Source: Chelativorans sp. Marseille-P2723 (GTDB lineage: Bacteria > Pseudomonadota > Alphaproteobacteria > Rhizobiales > Rhizobiaceae). Taken from it: 64,000 nt of DNA. The notes beneath the pieces are model-generated. The model saw nothing but the letters and a program-made list of their open reading frames with translations. It did no database searches and was not told the DNA's origin. Positions 10,561-20,101 of the stretch are shown here, piece after piece (position 1 is the stretch's first letter; each line of letters opens with the position of its first letter). The stretch lies in assembly GCF_902809845.1 (NCBI RefSeq), contig NZ_CADDWI010000008.1, positions 124,001-188,000 of the forward strand. Reading direction: 5' to 3'. A program made the translations under genes and the position numbers.

Positions 10561-11142
10561 ATGTTCCATTGGCTGTCCGGAACCGCAAGGCGCAACCGGC
10601 GTATCGTCGTGGATGCTCTCTACGGGGAGATCGTGGCGGCGGCGCGGCAGCCACGCTTCTATTCAGAATGGCAGGTGGCTGATACCCCGCTTGGACGTTT
10701 CGAAATGCTGTCGCTGCATCTGTTCCTGTTTCTTCATCGCCTGCGGTCAGGCAAGGACGATCTGCGTGAGGTGGCGCAGGAGGTAACGGATCAGTTCTTT
10801 ACCGATGTCGATCATTCGCTTCGCGAACTGGGAATCGGGGATCTGGGTGTGCCCAAGCGCATGAAAAAGCTCGCCCGGATGTTCTATGGACGGCTCAGCG
10901 CCTACGGGGAGGCCATTGATGCGGGCGACGTTGAAGCGTTGGCCGCGGCGCTCAAGCGGAACATTGCGCCAGAGCGCGAAGCCTGGAATGAAGCGGAAGT
11001 CCTCGCAGCCTATGTGCTCGAGGCCTACAGGGCGCTGGCCGAGCAATCGGACAGTGACATCCTGGCCGGCCATCTGCGATTCACCGCATCCTCCGAAATT
11101 GCCGAATCGGCGGATCGGAAGCGCAGTGGGAAGGTTCAGTAA
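10561..11142 (+). CDS. Ubiquinol-cytochrome c chaperone family protein
   Basis: The 193-residue protein matches the Cbp3/UQCC1 family, which in mitochondria helps assemble cytochrome b of complex III. Recognisable parts are SEWQVADTPLGRFEMLSLH near residue 36, the DVDHSLRELGIGDLGVPKRM segment near residue 82, and MFYGRLSAY. The role in bacteria is inferred from the family. It is followed after 57 bp by the DUF177 gene, the usual pairing in this order. Confidence 0.88.
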   Translation: MFHWLSGTARRNRRIVVDALYGEIVAAARQPRFYSEWQVADTPLGRFEMLSLHLFLFLHRLRSGKDDLREVAQEVTDQFFTDVDHSLRELGIGDLGVPKRMKKLARMFYGRLSAYGEAIDAGDVEALAAALKRNIAPEREAWNEAEVLAAYVLEAYRALAEQSDSDILAGHLRFTASSEIAESADRKRSGKVQ

Positions 11143-11199
11143 TGTGCAGCGTCCTTTTGCCTATGGTCGCCAGGACGTCGCTGCAGTGAGGTTTGAGCA

Positions 11200-11751
11200 A
11201 TGGTGAGCAAAGGACCAGGCCCCGTCTCGCGCATGGTTCGGGTAGGTCGCCTTCCCGCGAAGGGCATTACCGTAGCTATCCTTGCCGACGACGAGCAGAA
11301 GGCTGATCTAGCACGCGTTCACAACCTGGCCTCGGTGGAGCATTTCGAGGCCGAGATGCTGGTACGGCCGTGGAAGAGAGATGGCGTGCGGGTGACCGGC
11401 TATGTGGAAGCCAGTATCGTCCAGACCTGTGTTGTGACGCTGGAGCCCTTGCCCGCGCAAATCCGTGAGGAGATTGCGGCCTTGTTCGTGCCCGTGAATT
11501 CACGGCTGGCCCGCGAGGACGAGGAGGGTGGGGAAATCATTGTCAGTGCTGAAGGAGAAGACCTGCCCGAACCGTTTGAGGGTGATTCCATAGATGTAGG
11601 CTCGCTTGCGGAGGAGTTTTTCGTCCTCGCCATCGATCCCTATCCGCGCAAGCCGGGTGCGGTGCCCGATCTGCCGGAGCAGGAAGAGGAGGAGGAAACG
11701 CCGGAAGGTTCACTTCAGGAAGCTTTGAAGAAGCTGCAGGAGAACCGCTGA
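11200..11751 (+). CDS. DUF177 (YceD-like) protein
   Basis: The 183-residue acidic protein belongs to the YceD/DUF177 family, which in many bacteria lies upstream of rpmF or plsX and is linked to 23S rRNA maturation. The central TCVVTLEPLPAQI segment and the acidic DSIDVGSLAEEFF region are typical. The classic downstream rpmF is absent here; plsX comes next after 104 bp. Confidence 0.85.
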   Translation: MVSKGPGPVSRMVRVGRLPAKGITVAILADDEQKADLARVHNLASVEHFEAEMLVRPWKRDGVRVTGYVEASIVQTCVVTLEPLPAQIREEIAALFVPVNSRLAREDEEGGEIIVSAEGEDLPEPFEGDSIDVGSLAEEFFVLAIDPYPRKPGAVPDLPEQEEEEETPEGSLQEALKKLQENR

Positions 11752-11855
11752 AGTGGTGGCGAGCCTGAAAACGAGGTTGTGCGTGCGTGCAAAAACGCTA
11801 TTTTCGCGGCACTTTCCGTGACTCCCTTCCGTGTAAGACTTAAGGCAGAAGGCGC

Positions 11856-12908
11856 GTGATACGCATATCGATCGATGCTATGGGGGGCGACCACGGGCCA
11901 GAGGTGATCCTTCAAGGTCTTCTGCGGGTAGCCGAGCGTCGGCCCGACGCCCGGTTCCAAATCTTCGGTCACGAAGACGCAGTCCTGCCTCTGCTCGAAC
12001 AGTTGCCTCGGCTCAAGGAAATCAGCAACTTCATCCATAGCGAGGTCGCAGTACGCATGGACGACAAGCCGAGCCAGGCATTGCGCCAGGGGCGCTGGAA
12101 ATCTTCCATGTGGAAGGCCATTGAAGCGGTGAAGTCAGGCGAGGCAGATGCTTGCGTTTCCGCCGGCAATACAGGCGCGTTGATGGCCATGTCCAAGTTT
12201 TGCCTGCGCACCATGGCTGATATCGAGCGGCCTGCTATAGCCGCCATCTGGCCGACCCTGCGCGGTGAGAGCATTGTCCTTGACGTCGGCGCCACCATCG
12301 GCGCGGACGCACAGCAACTGGTGGATTTTGCCATACTGGGTGCGGCGATGGCGAATGCGCTCTTCGATATCGAACAGCCCACGGTCGGGTTGCTCAATGT
12401 CGGCGTCGAGGAGATCAAGGGGCAGGAGGAGGTGAAGGAAGCAGGCCGGATGCTGCGCGAGGCTAATCTTGAGACGATGCACTATCATGGCTTTGTGGAA
12501 GGAGATGATATTGGCAAGGGGACCGTCGATGTGGTCGTGACGGAGGGCTTCTCCGGCAATATCGCCCTTAAGACCGCAGAAGGCACCGCCCGGCAGATTG
12601 CTGAATATCTGCGCGCGGCCCTCGGTCGTACCCTGCTGGCGCGCTTGGGTTATCTCCTGGCACGCGAAGCCTTCGAAAGCTTGCGTGAGAAGATGGACGT
12701 GCGCAAGACCAATGGGGGCGTATTCCTGGGGCTGAAGGGAATCGTGGTGAAAAGCCATGGCGCTGCTGATGAGGAAGGATTTGCCGCGGCGGTAGAACTC
12801 GCATACGAAATGGTCAGAAGCGGTGTTTTCGAGAAAACCCGCTCCACCCTTGATATCTATCACGCACGAAGGCCGGTCGCCCTCGCCGGCGCGGCATCCA
12901 ACGCATAG
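11856..12908 (+). CDS. plsX: Phosphate acyltransferase PlsX
   Basis: The 350-residue peripheral membrane enzyme converts acyl-ACP to acyl-phosphate, the donor for PlsY in phospholipid synthesis. The N-terminal [12 protein letters not shown] and the [10 protein letters not shown] segment near residue 102 are diagnostic. The start is a GTG at 11856. fabH follows after 9 bp, so the two genes form one lipid-synthesis operon. Confidence 0.97.
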   Translation: MIRISIDAMGGDHGPEVILQGLLRVAERRPDARFQIFGHEDAVLPLLEQLPRLKEISNFIHSEVAVRMDDKPSQALRQGRWKSSMWKAIEAVKSGEADACVSAGNTGALMAMSKFCLRTMADIERPAIAAIWPTLRGESIVLDVGATIGADAQQLVDFAILGAAMANALFDIEQPTVGLLNVGVEEIKGQEEVKEAGRMLREANLETMHYHGFVEGDDIGKGTVDVVVTEGFSGNIALKTAEGTARQIAEYLRAALGRTLLARLGYLLAREAFESLREKMDVRKTNGGVFLGLKGIVVKSHGAADEEGFAAAVELAYEMVRSGVFEKTRSTLDIYHARRPVALAGAASNA

Positions 12909-12917
12909 GATATTAAC

Positions 12918-13889
12918 ATGATCAGGTCCGCAGTGCGCGGGGTCGGTTCGAGCCTCCCGCGCCGCATCATGACGAACAAGGAATTCGAGAAGCTGGTCGA
13001 TACGTCTGACGAGTGGATCGTCCAGCGGACTGGCATTCGCCAGCGCCATATTGCCGCGGAAGACGAAACTACGGCATCCCTAGGCGAGGCCGCGGCGCGC
13101 GCCGCGCTGGCAGATGCCGGTCTGACACCGGACGATATCGACCTCATCGTGCTGGCAACCTCCACGCCAAACAACACCTTCCCGGCTACGGCGGTAGAGA
13201 TCCAGGAACGGCTGGGGATGCGTCATGGCTTCGCCTTCGACATGCAGGCTGTCTGCACAGGCTTCGTCTACGCTATCACCACTGCGGATCATTACCTGCG
13301 GGGCGGAACGGCCAAGCGCGCGCTCGTCATCGGCTCGGAAACCTTTTCGCGCATTCTCGACTGGAGCGACCGCACCACCTGCGTCCTTTTCGGCGATGGA
13401 GCGGGCGCGATAGTGCTGGAGGCGGCGGATGGCACAGGGAGTGCGGCTGAACGCGGCATCATCGCCTCGGCACTGCGCTCTGACGGCTCTCAGAAGGACA
13501 AGCTTTATGTCGATGGCGGCCCGTCGACGACGGGCACCGTCGGGCATTTGCGCATGCAAGGCCGCGAGGTGTTCAAGCACGCTGTCGGAATGATCACGGA
13601 CGTAGTCGAAAATGTGCTCGAACAGGCGAAGGTAACGCCGGAAGATATTGACTGGTTCGTGCCTCACCAGGCCAACAAGCGCATTATCGATGCTTCGGCA
13701 AGGAAACTCGGATTTGCCGACGAAAAGGTGGTGATCACGGTCGATCTGCACGGCAATACGTCCGCTGCCTCTGTCCCGCTTGCGCTCGACCATGCGGTGA
13801 AGCAAGGCAAGATAAAACCGGGTGACCTCGTCATGTTGGAGGCTATGGGCGGTGGCTTCACCTGGGGCGCAACGCTCATACGCTGGTAG
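12918..13889 (+). CDS. fabH: 3-oxoacyl-ACP synthase III
   Basis: The 323-residue enzyme starts fatty acid synthesis by condensing acetyl-CoA with malonyl-ACP. The catalytic triad is visible: C113 in AVCTGF, H250 in VPHQANKRI and N280 in [12 protein letters not shown]. An AGGA site lies before the ATG. It is cotranscribed with plsX. ihfA follows after 108 bp. Confidence 0.97.
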   Translation: MIRSAVRGVGSSLPRRIMTNKEFEKLVDTSDEWIVQRTGIRQRHIAAEDETTASLGEAAARAALADAGLTPDDIDLIVLATSTPNNTFPATAVEIQERLGMRHGFAFDMQAVCTGFVYAITTADHYLRGGTAKRALVIGSETFSRILDWSDRTTCVLFGDGAGAIVLEAADGTGSAAERGIIASALRSDGSQKDKLYVDGGPSTTGTVGHLRMQGREVFKHAVGMITDVVENVLEQAKVTPEDIDWFVPHQANKRIIDASARKLGFADEKVVITVDLHGNTSAASVPLALDHAVKQGKIKPGDLVMLEAMGGGFTWGATLIRW

Positions 13890-13997
13890 AATTTTTGATG
13901 CTGGCGCAAAGTGCGCGGGTTCTTGACCTTGCTCCGGCAATTCCTTAACGTCCAGTTCTCGCTTGTATTTCAGTAGTTTCGAATGATTGGAAGGACG

Positions 13998-14321
13998 ATG
14001 GGGGGAAAGACGGTGACACGTGCCGATCTGGCGGAAGCTGTGTACCGTAAGGTGGGGCTTTCACGCACCGAGTCTGCCCAGATCGTCGAAATGGTGCTCC
14101 AGGAGGTCTGCGACGCGATTGTTCGCGGAGAGACTGTGAAGCTCTCCTCCTTTGCAACCTTCCAGGTGCGTAACAAGAATGAGCGTATCGGCCGAAATCC
14201 GAAGACAGGGGAGGAAGTGCCGATTCTGCCGCGCCGGGTGATGACGTTCAAGGCCTCGAACGTGCTCAAGAATCGCATCCTGCGCGCGCATCAGGAGCGG
14301 AAGGTAGGCAAAAAGTCCTGA
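13998..14321 (+). CDS. ihfA: Integration host factor, alpha subunit
   Basis: This 107-residue HU/IHF-family DNA-bending protein has the beta-arm with the DNA-intercalating proline in [11 protein letters not shown] and the N-terminal [17 protein letters not shown]. The ATG at 13998 is chosen because GGAAGGA precedes it; an ATG at 13983 is in frame but has no such site. A MerR gene lies 90 bp downstream, the usual ihfA neighbour in this order. IHF is also the common cofactor for tyrosine recombinases such as the phage integrase at 20102. Confidence 0.95.
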   Translation: MGGKTVTRADLAEAVYRKVGLSRTESAQIVEMVLQEVCDAIVRGETVKLSSFATFQVRNKNERIGRNPKTGEEVPILPRRVMTFKASNVLKNRILRAHQERKVGKKS

Positions 14322-14411
14322 CCGACGCATCGATAGCGGGTTTTCGCACCTTGTCGTTGCCTTCGTTGAGGTTGAATTGGCTGATGAAGCCGCAAAACAG
14401 GTGAAGAGCGC

Positions 14412-14930
14412 ATGGAAAAGAGCCCCGATGCATTCCGCACCATCAGCGAAGTGGCGGAAGAACTCGATCTTCCCCAACACGTTCTGCGATTCTGGGAGAC
14501 GCGCTTCACGCAGATAAAGCCAATGAAGCGCGGCGGTGGTCGGCGCTATTACCGCCCTCAGGATGTCGAACTAATCAAGGGCATCCGCCACATGCTATAC
14601 GATCAGGGTTATACGATCAAAGGCGTACAGAAGCTGCTGCGCGAGAATGGCAACCAGTTCATCATCGCTGTCGGACGTGGCGATCTTCAAGCGGTCCAGG
14701 CGATCGCCCCTCAGAAGCTCGCCGAGAAAGCTGCCGTCGCCGAGGATGAGGAAATCGTTATCGGCCAACCCAAGGTGAAGCCAAGCCGCCGCTTCTTCGG
14801 CCTCGGGCGGGAAGACGACGGACCGGTATCCGCCGATGAGGGCCGCCTCTCGCGCGATAACAGGGCGCTTCTACAGGAGACCTTGTTCGATTTGCTGGAA
14901 TGCAAGAGGCTGCTCGATCAGGTGCGATAA
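14412..14930 (+). CDS. MerR family transcriptional regulator
   Basis: The 172-residue protein has an N-terminal MerR-type winged helix ([20 protein letters not shown], then [15 protein letters not shown]) and a coiled linker. The C-terminal part lacks obvious metal-binding cysteines, so its effector is unknown. The SD and spacing suit the ATG at 14412. A GC-rich hairpin follows the stop. Confidence 0.9.
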   Translation: MEKSPDAFRTISEVAEELDLPQHVLRFWETRFTQIKPMKRGGGRRYYRPQDVELIKGIRHMLYDQGYTIKGVQKLLRENGNQFIIAVGRGDLQAVQAIAPQKLAEKAAVAEDEEIVIGQPKVKPSRRFFGLGREDDGPVSADEGRLSRDNRALLQETLFDLLECKRLLDQVR

Positions 14931-14952
14931 GCCATAGGACGTGGCAAGAAGA

Positions 14953-14974
14953 AAGGGGCGCCTCGGCGCCCCTT
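14953..14974 (+). terminator. Hairpin after merR, probable terminator
   Basis: AAGGGGCGCC and GGCGCCCCTT form a 10-bp inverted repeat with almost no loop, so about nine pairs could form. It has only a short T-rich tail. It sits between merR and the convergent small lipoprotein gene and could act in both directions. Confidence 0.6.
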
Positions 14975-15000
14975 GATATATGTGCAAAATCCACGATTGC

Positions 15001-15168
15001 TTACTGCATCGGGCTGCTGTCAGTGCCGGCAGGCTCCGCCGGCACGGGTACCGTTTCGATGGCATCGCTAGCACCGACCCCGCCTTGCGGAGCCTGTGCC
15101 CCGTCGTCACAGGCGGCAAGCGCCAGAAGCGCAACAGCGCTGAGGGATGAAAGAACAATTTTCTTCAT
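15001..15168 (-). CDS. Small secreted lipoprotein (55 aa)
   Basis: A 55-residue reading frame starts MKKIVLSSLSAVALLALAAC, a textbook lipoprotein signal with the lipidated cysteine at residue 20. The mature part is only about 35 residues, rich in acidic residues, glycine and proline (PVPAEPAGTDSSP). It is likely anchored in a membrane. AAAGGAG lies about 12 bases before the ATG. It lies 23 bp downstream of the EF-hand gene on the same strand, so the two form one small unit. No function can be assigned. Confidence 0.7.
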   Translation of the reverse strand: MKKIVLSSLSAVALLALAACDDGAQAPQGGVGASDAIETVPVPAEPAGTDSSPMQ

Positions 15169-15191
15169 GGAAACGACTTTGCTCCTTTAGA

Positions 15192-15416
15192 TTAGCCGCC
15201 GGCGATTGTGGCGAATTCTTCTTCTGAAAGGTCGCCACTGCCATCAGTATCCGCGGCGTTGAAGAGTTCCTCGCTGGTATCTGGCATCACCGCCTGCAAT
15301 TCCTCAAGCGTCACGCCTCCGCTCATATCGGCATCGACAGTGGCGAAGTCCGGGGCTTGTGCGAATGCGGGAGCAGCAAGTCCAGCCGCGAGGAGAAGTG
15401 TAACAAGGTGTTTCAT
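15192..15416 (-). CDS. Small secreted EF-hand protein
   Basis: The 74-residue product has a cleavable signal peptide (AAGLAAPAFA, cleavage near residue 19) and two EF-hand loops. The first, DADMSGGVTLEE, is slightly degenerate. The second, DTDGSGDLSEEE, is canonical for Ca2+ binding. It should be exported to the periplasm. The small lipoprotein gene follows in the same direction. Confidence 0.8.
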   Translation of the reverse strand: MKHLVTLLLAAGLAAPAFAQAPDFATVDADMSGGVTLEELQAVMPDTSEELFNAADTDGSGDLSEEEFATIAGG

Positions 15417-15649
15417 TAAGAACCTCCATCGTGTTCAGACAGGGAAATATCCGTGTCTTGGCGCCCCCGCTCGATGGGAGAAGTAATAGAGAATGACGGC
15501 GAGAATTTGAATTATGTGAACTAATACTATGAATCAATCAATTGTTGTTGAGGGTTTTAACGTTACGATACTGAACGGTATTTAAGAAACGTAATATTAC
15601 TTGATGTAAAACTATGAGGAGCGAATGCCGGGTTAGGTATGCTGGCAGC
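15417..15649. promoter_or_regulatory. AT-rich divergent intergenic region
   Basis: This gap separates the minus-strand EF-hand gene from the plus-strand ku gene. About 15500–15615 is distinctly AT-rich compared with its surroundings and contains short inverted repeats (GTTACG with CGTAAT; ATAC with GTAT). It should hold the EF-hand gene promoter. No gene is seen in it. Confidence 0.45.
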
Positions 15650-15675
15650 GGAACATCCTGCCGGCCAAGTACGTT
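15650..15675 (+). promoter_or_regulatory. Candidate EcfG (general stress) promoter of ku–ligD
   Basis: GGAAC at 15650–15654 and CGTT at 15672–15675 are separated by exactly 17 bp, an exact match to the alphaproteobacterial EcfG/RpoE2 consensus GGAAC-N16/17-CGTT. Transcription would begin near 15681, about 25 bases before the ku ATG. Confidence 0.7.
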
Positions 15676-15705
15676 GTCTCCACGGGCAAGCTCAGGAGGC
15701 GAAGA

Positions 15706-16554
15706 ATGGCCCGGGCGACCTGGAAAGGATTTTTGAAGGTATCCGAGTTGGCTTTTCCGGTTGCGCTTTACGCGGGGGCCACGACTTCCAAGCGAGTCTC
15801 CTTCAACGTGATCAATCGCAAGACCGGCCATCGTGTCCGTCGCCAGTATATCGACGAGGAAACCGAGGAGCCTGTCGAAAGCGAAGAGCAGGTGAAGGGA
15901 TACGAGATCGAGGACGGCCGCTATATCGTTCTTGAGCCGGAGGAGATCGCCGCCGTCATCCCTGATAGCGACAAGACCATCCGCGTGGAGGCTTTCGTTC
16001 CTTACGATGACGTAAAGACGGTCTATCTCGACCGCCCATACTATATTGCCCCAAGCGGCCCTGTGGCGGCAGACTCTTTCGCTGTCATTCGCGAGGGCAT
16101 GCGCAGAAAGAACGTTGCCGGGCTTGCCCGGGCCGTCCTGTTCCGGCGGCTTCGTACGCTATTGTTGCGGCCGGAGGGTCCAGGTCTCGTCGCCAACACC
16201 CTCAATTTCGATTACGAGGTAAGGTCGGCGGAGGAAGTTTTCGGCGATCTTCCGGAATTGAAGATCGAAGGCGAGATGCTGGATCTTGCGGAGCACATCA
16301 TTGAAACCAAGAGCGGTGCGTTCGATCCGCGCAGTTTCGATGACCGCTATGACCTTGCCCTGCAGGAACTGGTGAAGGCGAAGATGGAAGGACGCAAGAT
16401 CGAGGTTCCAAAACCGCCCAAGGAAACCAAGGTCGTCAATCTCATGGATGCTCTGCGCCGTAGCGCAGAAGCGGGCAGCAAGGCAGCTCCGAAGAAGGCT
16501 CGGCAGGGCAAGCGAGGCGCGTCCGCTGCGGGACGGCGCCGCAAGGCCGGCTGA
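15706..16554 (+). CDS. ku: Ku protein (NHEJ)
   Basis: This 282-residue bacterial Ku forms a homodimeric ring on DNA double-strand ends and recruits LigD. The N-terminal core WKGFLKVSELAFPVALYAG and the PYYIAPSGPVAADSFAVIRE segment are typical. It ends in a basic, lysine-rich tail (KAAPKKARQGKRG) that usually contacts DNA. AGGAGG precedes the ATG. Its TGA overlaps the ligD ATG, so Ku and LigD are coupled. A second, divergent Ku lies at 19066. Confidence 0.95.
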   Translation: MARATWKGFLKVSELAFPVALYAGATTSKRVSFNVINRKTGHRVRRQYIDEETEEPVESEEQVKGYEIEDGRYIVLEPEEIAAVIPDSDKTIRVEAFVPYDDVKTVYLDRPYYIAPSGPVAADSFAVIREGMRRKNVAGLARAVLFRRLRTLLLRPEGPGLVANTLNFDYEVRSAEEVFGDLPELKIEGEMLDLAEHIIETKSGAFDPRSFDDRYDLALQELVKAKMEGRKIEVPKPPKETKVVNLMDALRRSAEAGSKAAPKKARQGKRGASAAGRRRKAG

Positions 16555-19034
16555 TGGCTCTTTCCGCGTATCGCAAGAAGCGGGATTTCACCGCAACGCC
16601 CGAACCACGAGGAGAGCGCGGAAAATCCGTGGGCGGCGACAGCTACGTCATTCAGAAGCACGCCGCAAGACGGCTTCATTACGATCTGCGCCTGGAAATG
16701 GAGGGGGTGTTGAAAAGCTGGGCCGTAACTAGAGGACCCAGCCTCGTGCCCGGCGAGAAGCGGCTGGCGGTTCATGTAGAAGACCATCCGCTTGAATATG
16801 GCGACTTCGAAGGCACGATCCCCAAAGGCGAATATGGCGGCGGCACTGTGATCATCTGGGACCGCGGCCGGTGGTCGCCCATTGGCGATGCGAAGAAGGG
16901 TTACGCCAAGGGCCATCTGGAATTCGAGCTTCACGGGGAAAAGCTGCAAGGTCGCTGGCATCTCGTGCGGATGGCCAAGAAACCACGCGAGCGAAACGAG
17001 AACTGGCTCCTGATCAAGGGCGATGATCCCGCCGCCCGGAGCGAGGAAGATCCGGACATTCTCGAAGAGCGGCCGGAATCAGTCAAAACCGGCCGAATGA
17101 TCAAGGATGTCGAGGGCGAGGCACCCGGCTGGTCGTCGAAGACCGGGCGCATAGAAAAACCAGCGGCGTCACAGGCGGTCTTGCCCAAGCGTGCAAGAAA
17201 GGCAGGCTATCCCGGTTTCATCAAGCCGGCGCTTGCAACCCTTCGGAATAGCGCTCCCCCCGGCGCAAGATGGCTTCACGAGATCAAGTTCGACGGTTAT
17301 CGTTTGCAGGCCCACATCCGGGCAGGCAAGACAAAGCTTTATACGCGCAGCGGTCTCGACTGGACCGGGAAATTCGGCGCAGCCATACCGGCCGCGCTCG
17401 GCACGCTCCCCTTGAAGGAAGCCATTATCGACGGGGAGCTTATTTCTGAAGGCGCAGGGGGCGCTTCGGATTTTTCCGCACTCCAGGCCGACCTGTCGTC
17501 CGGCAGAACCGACCGGATGGTGCTCTACCTCTTCGATCTACTTTATCTTGACGGCTATGATTTGCGTCACGCCAGCCTGACCGAAAGGAAAACGGTGCTG
17601 GAGACGCTTCTGAAGGCGGCGCCCGGGGTCCTGCGCTACAGCGAGCACTTCGAGGAAGACGGAGAAACGGTACGAAAACATGCCTGCCGTCTGGGGCTTG
17701 AGGGCATCGTCTCCAAGGACAGGGATGCGCCATATCCGACAGGCCGCGGCCGGAGCTGGATAAAGTCGAAGTGTTCCAGCCGGCAGGAATTGGTCATTGC
17801 CGGCTATGTGCCTTCCTCTACCTTCCGCGGCGCGATTGGCTCCCTGGTCCTTGGCTATTACGAGGATGGCAAACTCATTCCCGCAGGTCGTGTCGGCACC
17901 GGCTTCAGCCATCAAGTGGCGGAGGAGCTTTTTCAAAGGCTGGAGCCCATGCGCGTACCGAAAAGCCCGTTTTCACGGAAGCTTACCGCAGACGAGGCGC
18001 GTCAGGTGAAGTTTGTCCAACCTGACCTTGTTGCCGAAGTGGAGTTTCGCAACTGGACCGCAGACGGAAGCATTCGCCACGCCGCTTTTCGTGGTCTGCG
18101 GGAGGACAGGAACCCAGGAGACGTGCGGCGCGAGAGTGGACCTGGCGCAGCGCCGGAAATGCCCTCGCCCGCAGTGCGGCTTACCCATCCGGATCGGCTC
18201 TACTGGCCGGATGCTGGAGTTACAAAGCAGGGCCTCGCCGAATATTATGCGGAGGTCTGGCCGCGCATGGGGCCGTTCATTGTCGGGCGGCCGTTGGCGC
18301 TTGTGCGATGCCCTGACGGAATTAGCGGCCAATGCTTCTTCCAGAAGCACGCATGGCGCGGGCAATCGTCCGAGATTGTGAAGGGCACGGACCCCAAGGA
18401 CGATGAACCGGTCATTGCCATAGACGGTCTTCCCGGACTTCTGGGGCTCGTGCAGGGCGGCACGCTGGAAATCCATCCCTGGGGCTCGCGCCTCGATGAT
18501 CTGGAAAGACCTGACCTCATCAATATGGACCTGGATCCCGGCCCTGGCGTTGCTTGGGAGGCCGTCATTGATGCCGCGCGGGAAGTGAAGGAGCGTCTTG
18601 CAAGGGCAGGGCTTGCAAGCTTTGTAAAAACGTCAGGGGGCAAGGGGCTGCATGTCGTAGCGCCGCTGAAGCCCCGCGCAAACTGGGAAGAGACCAAGGC
18701 CTTTGCAAAATCCATTGCCGACGCCATGGCCGCGGACAGCCCGAGACGTTTCGTCGCCACGGTGACTAAGGCCAAGCGGAAGGGCAAGATTCTGGTCGAT
18801 TATCTGCGCAACGGGAGGGGAGCGACGGCGGTAGCTCCGTATTCAACGCGTGCCCGGCCGGGCGCAGCCGTATCCATGCCACTCTCCTGGGATGAGCTGA
18901 ACCCCGCAATTGGCCCCGATTATTTTACGGTCGCCAATGCCCCTACGCGGCTTGCCGCGGTGGATGCGGATCCATGGGAGGATTTTTTCAAGGCGGCAGT
19001 GCCCCTCAAGACGCGTATGAAAAGCGCGGCCTGA
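16554..19034 (+). CDS. ligD: Multifunctional DNA ligase D
   Basis: The 826-residue protein combines three NHEJ activities. The N-terminal 3'-phosphoesterase occupies about residues 25–190 (HAARRLHYDLRLEMEGVL, HVEDHPLEYGDFEGTIPKG). The ATP-dependent ligase occupies about 225–510 with the adenylated lysine in EIKFDGYR (K245). The primase-polymerase occupies about 540–820 (TSGGKGLHVVAPL, VDYLRNGRGATAVAPYSTRA). Order and length fit the rhizobial PE–Lig–Pol type. Its start overlaps the ku stop by one base. It converges on the second ku gene with 31 bp between the stops. Confidence 0.97.
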   Translation: MALSAYRKKRDFTATPEPRGERGKSVGGDSYVIQKHAARRLHYDLRLEMEGVLKSWAVTRGPSLVPGEKRLAVHVEDHPLEYGDFEGTIPKGEYGGGTVIIWDRGRWSPIGDAKKGYAKGHLEFELHGEKLQGRWHLVRMAKKPRERNENWLLIKGDDPAARSEEDPDILEERPESVKTGRMIKDVEGEAPGWSSKTGRIEKPAASQAVLPKRARKAGYPGFIKPALATLRNSAPPGARWLHEIKFDGYRLQAHIRAGKTKLYTRSGLDWTGKFGAAIPAALGTLPLKEAIIDGELISEGAGGASDFSALQADLSSGRTDRMVLYLFDLLYLDGYDLRHASLTERKTVLETLLKAAPGVLRYSEHFEEDGETVRKHACRLGLEGIVSKDRDAPYPTGRGRSWIKSKCSSRQELVIAGYVPSSTFRGAIGSLVLGYYEDGKLIPAGRVGTGFSHQVAEELFQRLEPMRVPKSPFSRKLTADEARQVKFVQPDLVAEVEFRNWTADGSIRHAAFRGLREDRNPGDVRRESGPGAAPEMPSPAVRLTHPDRLYWPDAGVTKQGLAEYYAEVWPRMGPFIVGRPLALVRCPDGISGQCFFQKHAWRGQSSEIVKGTDPKDDEPVIAIDGLPGLLGLVQGGTLEIHPWGSRLDDLERPDLINMDLDPGPGVAWEAVIDAAREVKERLARAGLASFVKTSGGKGLHVVAPLKPRANWEETKAFAKSIADAMAADSPRRFVATVTKAKRKGKILVDYLRNGRGATAVAPYSTRARPGAAVSMPLSWDELNPAIGPDYFTVANAPTRLAAVDADPWEDFFKAAVPLKTRMKSAA

Positions 19035-19065
19035 AGCGCGTGGTCATGGCCTCTCGCTGATGGCG

Positions 19066-19881
19066 TCAGTGGCTCTTCTGCTTCTCCTGCGAAAGCGATT
19101 TCTTGAGCGCATCCATAATGCTGACGACATTGCCGGGAACCTCCGGCTCCTCCTCCTCCTTCTTCTTCTTCCGGGACGCGGGGCGCTTGTCCTTCTTTCG
19201 CTTGGCTTCGATCAGATCCTTCAGCTTTTCCTGCACCGGATCGCGGACCAGATCCCGGCTCCAGGGCTTTGTGAGATCCCCGATCAGCGTGGCAACTAGT
19301 GAAACGAGTCGCGATTCAGCCGTCTTGTCCTCAAGTCCTGCGAAAACCTCGTCAGGGTCGCGCACCTCGTCGCCATATCGCAACGTCCACAGCACGATGC
19401 CCTTTCCGCACGGCTCAAGCATCACCGCCCGTTCGCGGCGGGAAAGGACAAGCCGCGAAATGCCTACCGTCCGGGTTGCGGCCATTGCTTCGCGGATGAC
19501 TGCGAAGGCCTCCTGCGCCACCTCATCGTCCGGCATAAGATAGTAAGGCTTGTCGTACCACACCCACTGAATGGAAGCGGCGGGTACAAACTGCTCAATG
19601 TCAATGGTGCGGGTGCTTTCCAGGCCGACGGCTTGTAACTCCTCTTCATCGAAGATGACATACTTGCCCTCTGCGGTTTCGTAGCCGCGTACCTCGTCTT
19701 CTTCCGCGACGGGCTTGCCCGTCTCGGCGTCCACATAGCGGCTCCGAAGGCGGTTACCGGTCTCCCGGTTGATGGTGTGAAAGCGAATCTTATCGCGGTC
19801 GCTCGTGGCCGTGGTCAGCGACACCGGACACGTCACCAGCGAAAGCTTCAAATAGCCTTTCCAATATGGTCGCGGCGCCAT
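19066..19881 (-). CDS. ku: Second Ku protein (NHEJ)
   Basis: This 271-residue Ku paralogue differs clearly from the first (PYWKGYLKLSLVTCPVSL near the N-terminus; PYYLMPDDEVAQEAFAVIRE centrally). It has a long charged tail (KRKKDKRPASRKKKKEEEEP). The ATG at 19881 is chosen because GGAGGG lies six bases upstream; in-frame codons further up have no support. Alphaproteobacteria often keep several Ku genes, which may form heterodimers. It faces ligD tail to tail. Confidence 0.95.
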   Translation of the reverse strand: MAPRPYWKGYLKLSLVTCPVSLTTATSDRDKIRFHTINRETGNRLRSRYVDAETGKPVAEEDEVRGYETAEGKYVIFDEEELQAVGLESTRTIDIEQFVPAASIQWVWYDKPYYLMPDDEVAQEAFAVIREAMAATRTVGISRLVLSRRERAVMLEPCGKGIVLWTLRYGDEVRDPDEVFAGLEDKTAESRLVSLVATLIGDLTKPWSRDLVRDPVQEKLKDLIEAKRKKDKRPASRKKKKEEEEPEVPGNVVSIMDALKKSLSQEKQKSH

Positions 19882-19905
19882 TGGAGCCCTCCGACAGATG
19901 AGGGG

Positions 19906-19931
19906 AACGCGCAAAATGCGCTAATAGTTTC
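19906..19931 (-). promoter_or_regulatory. Candidate EcfG-type promoter of the second ku
   Basis: On the minus strand GAAAC (19931–19927, preceded by G) and CGTT (19909–19906) are 17 bp apart. This is one mismatch from the EcfG consensus. The predicted start near 19899 would leave an 18-base leader before the ATG at 19881. Confidence 0.5.
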
Positions 19932-20019
19932 CTGCTTCACGCGCTTTCGGTGCGGCCCAGGGCGAGAAGCGCCTTTTTTCCTTGCGCAGCAAGGGGGGCT
20001 ATACTAAGGGTCACCCCGT

Positions 20020-20096
<77 letters not shown>

Positions 20097-20101
20097 TTAA
20101 A

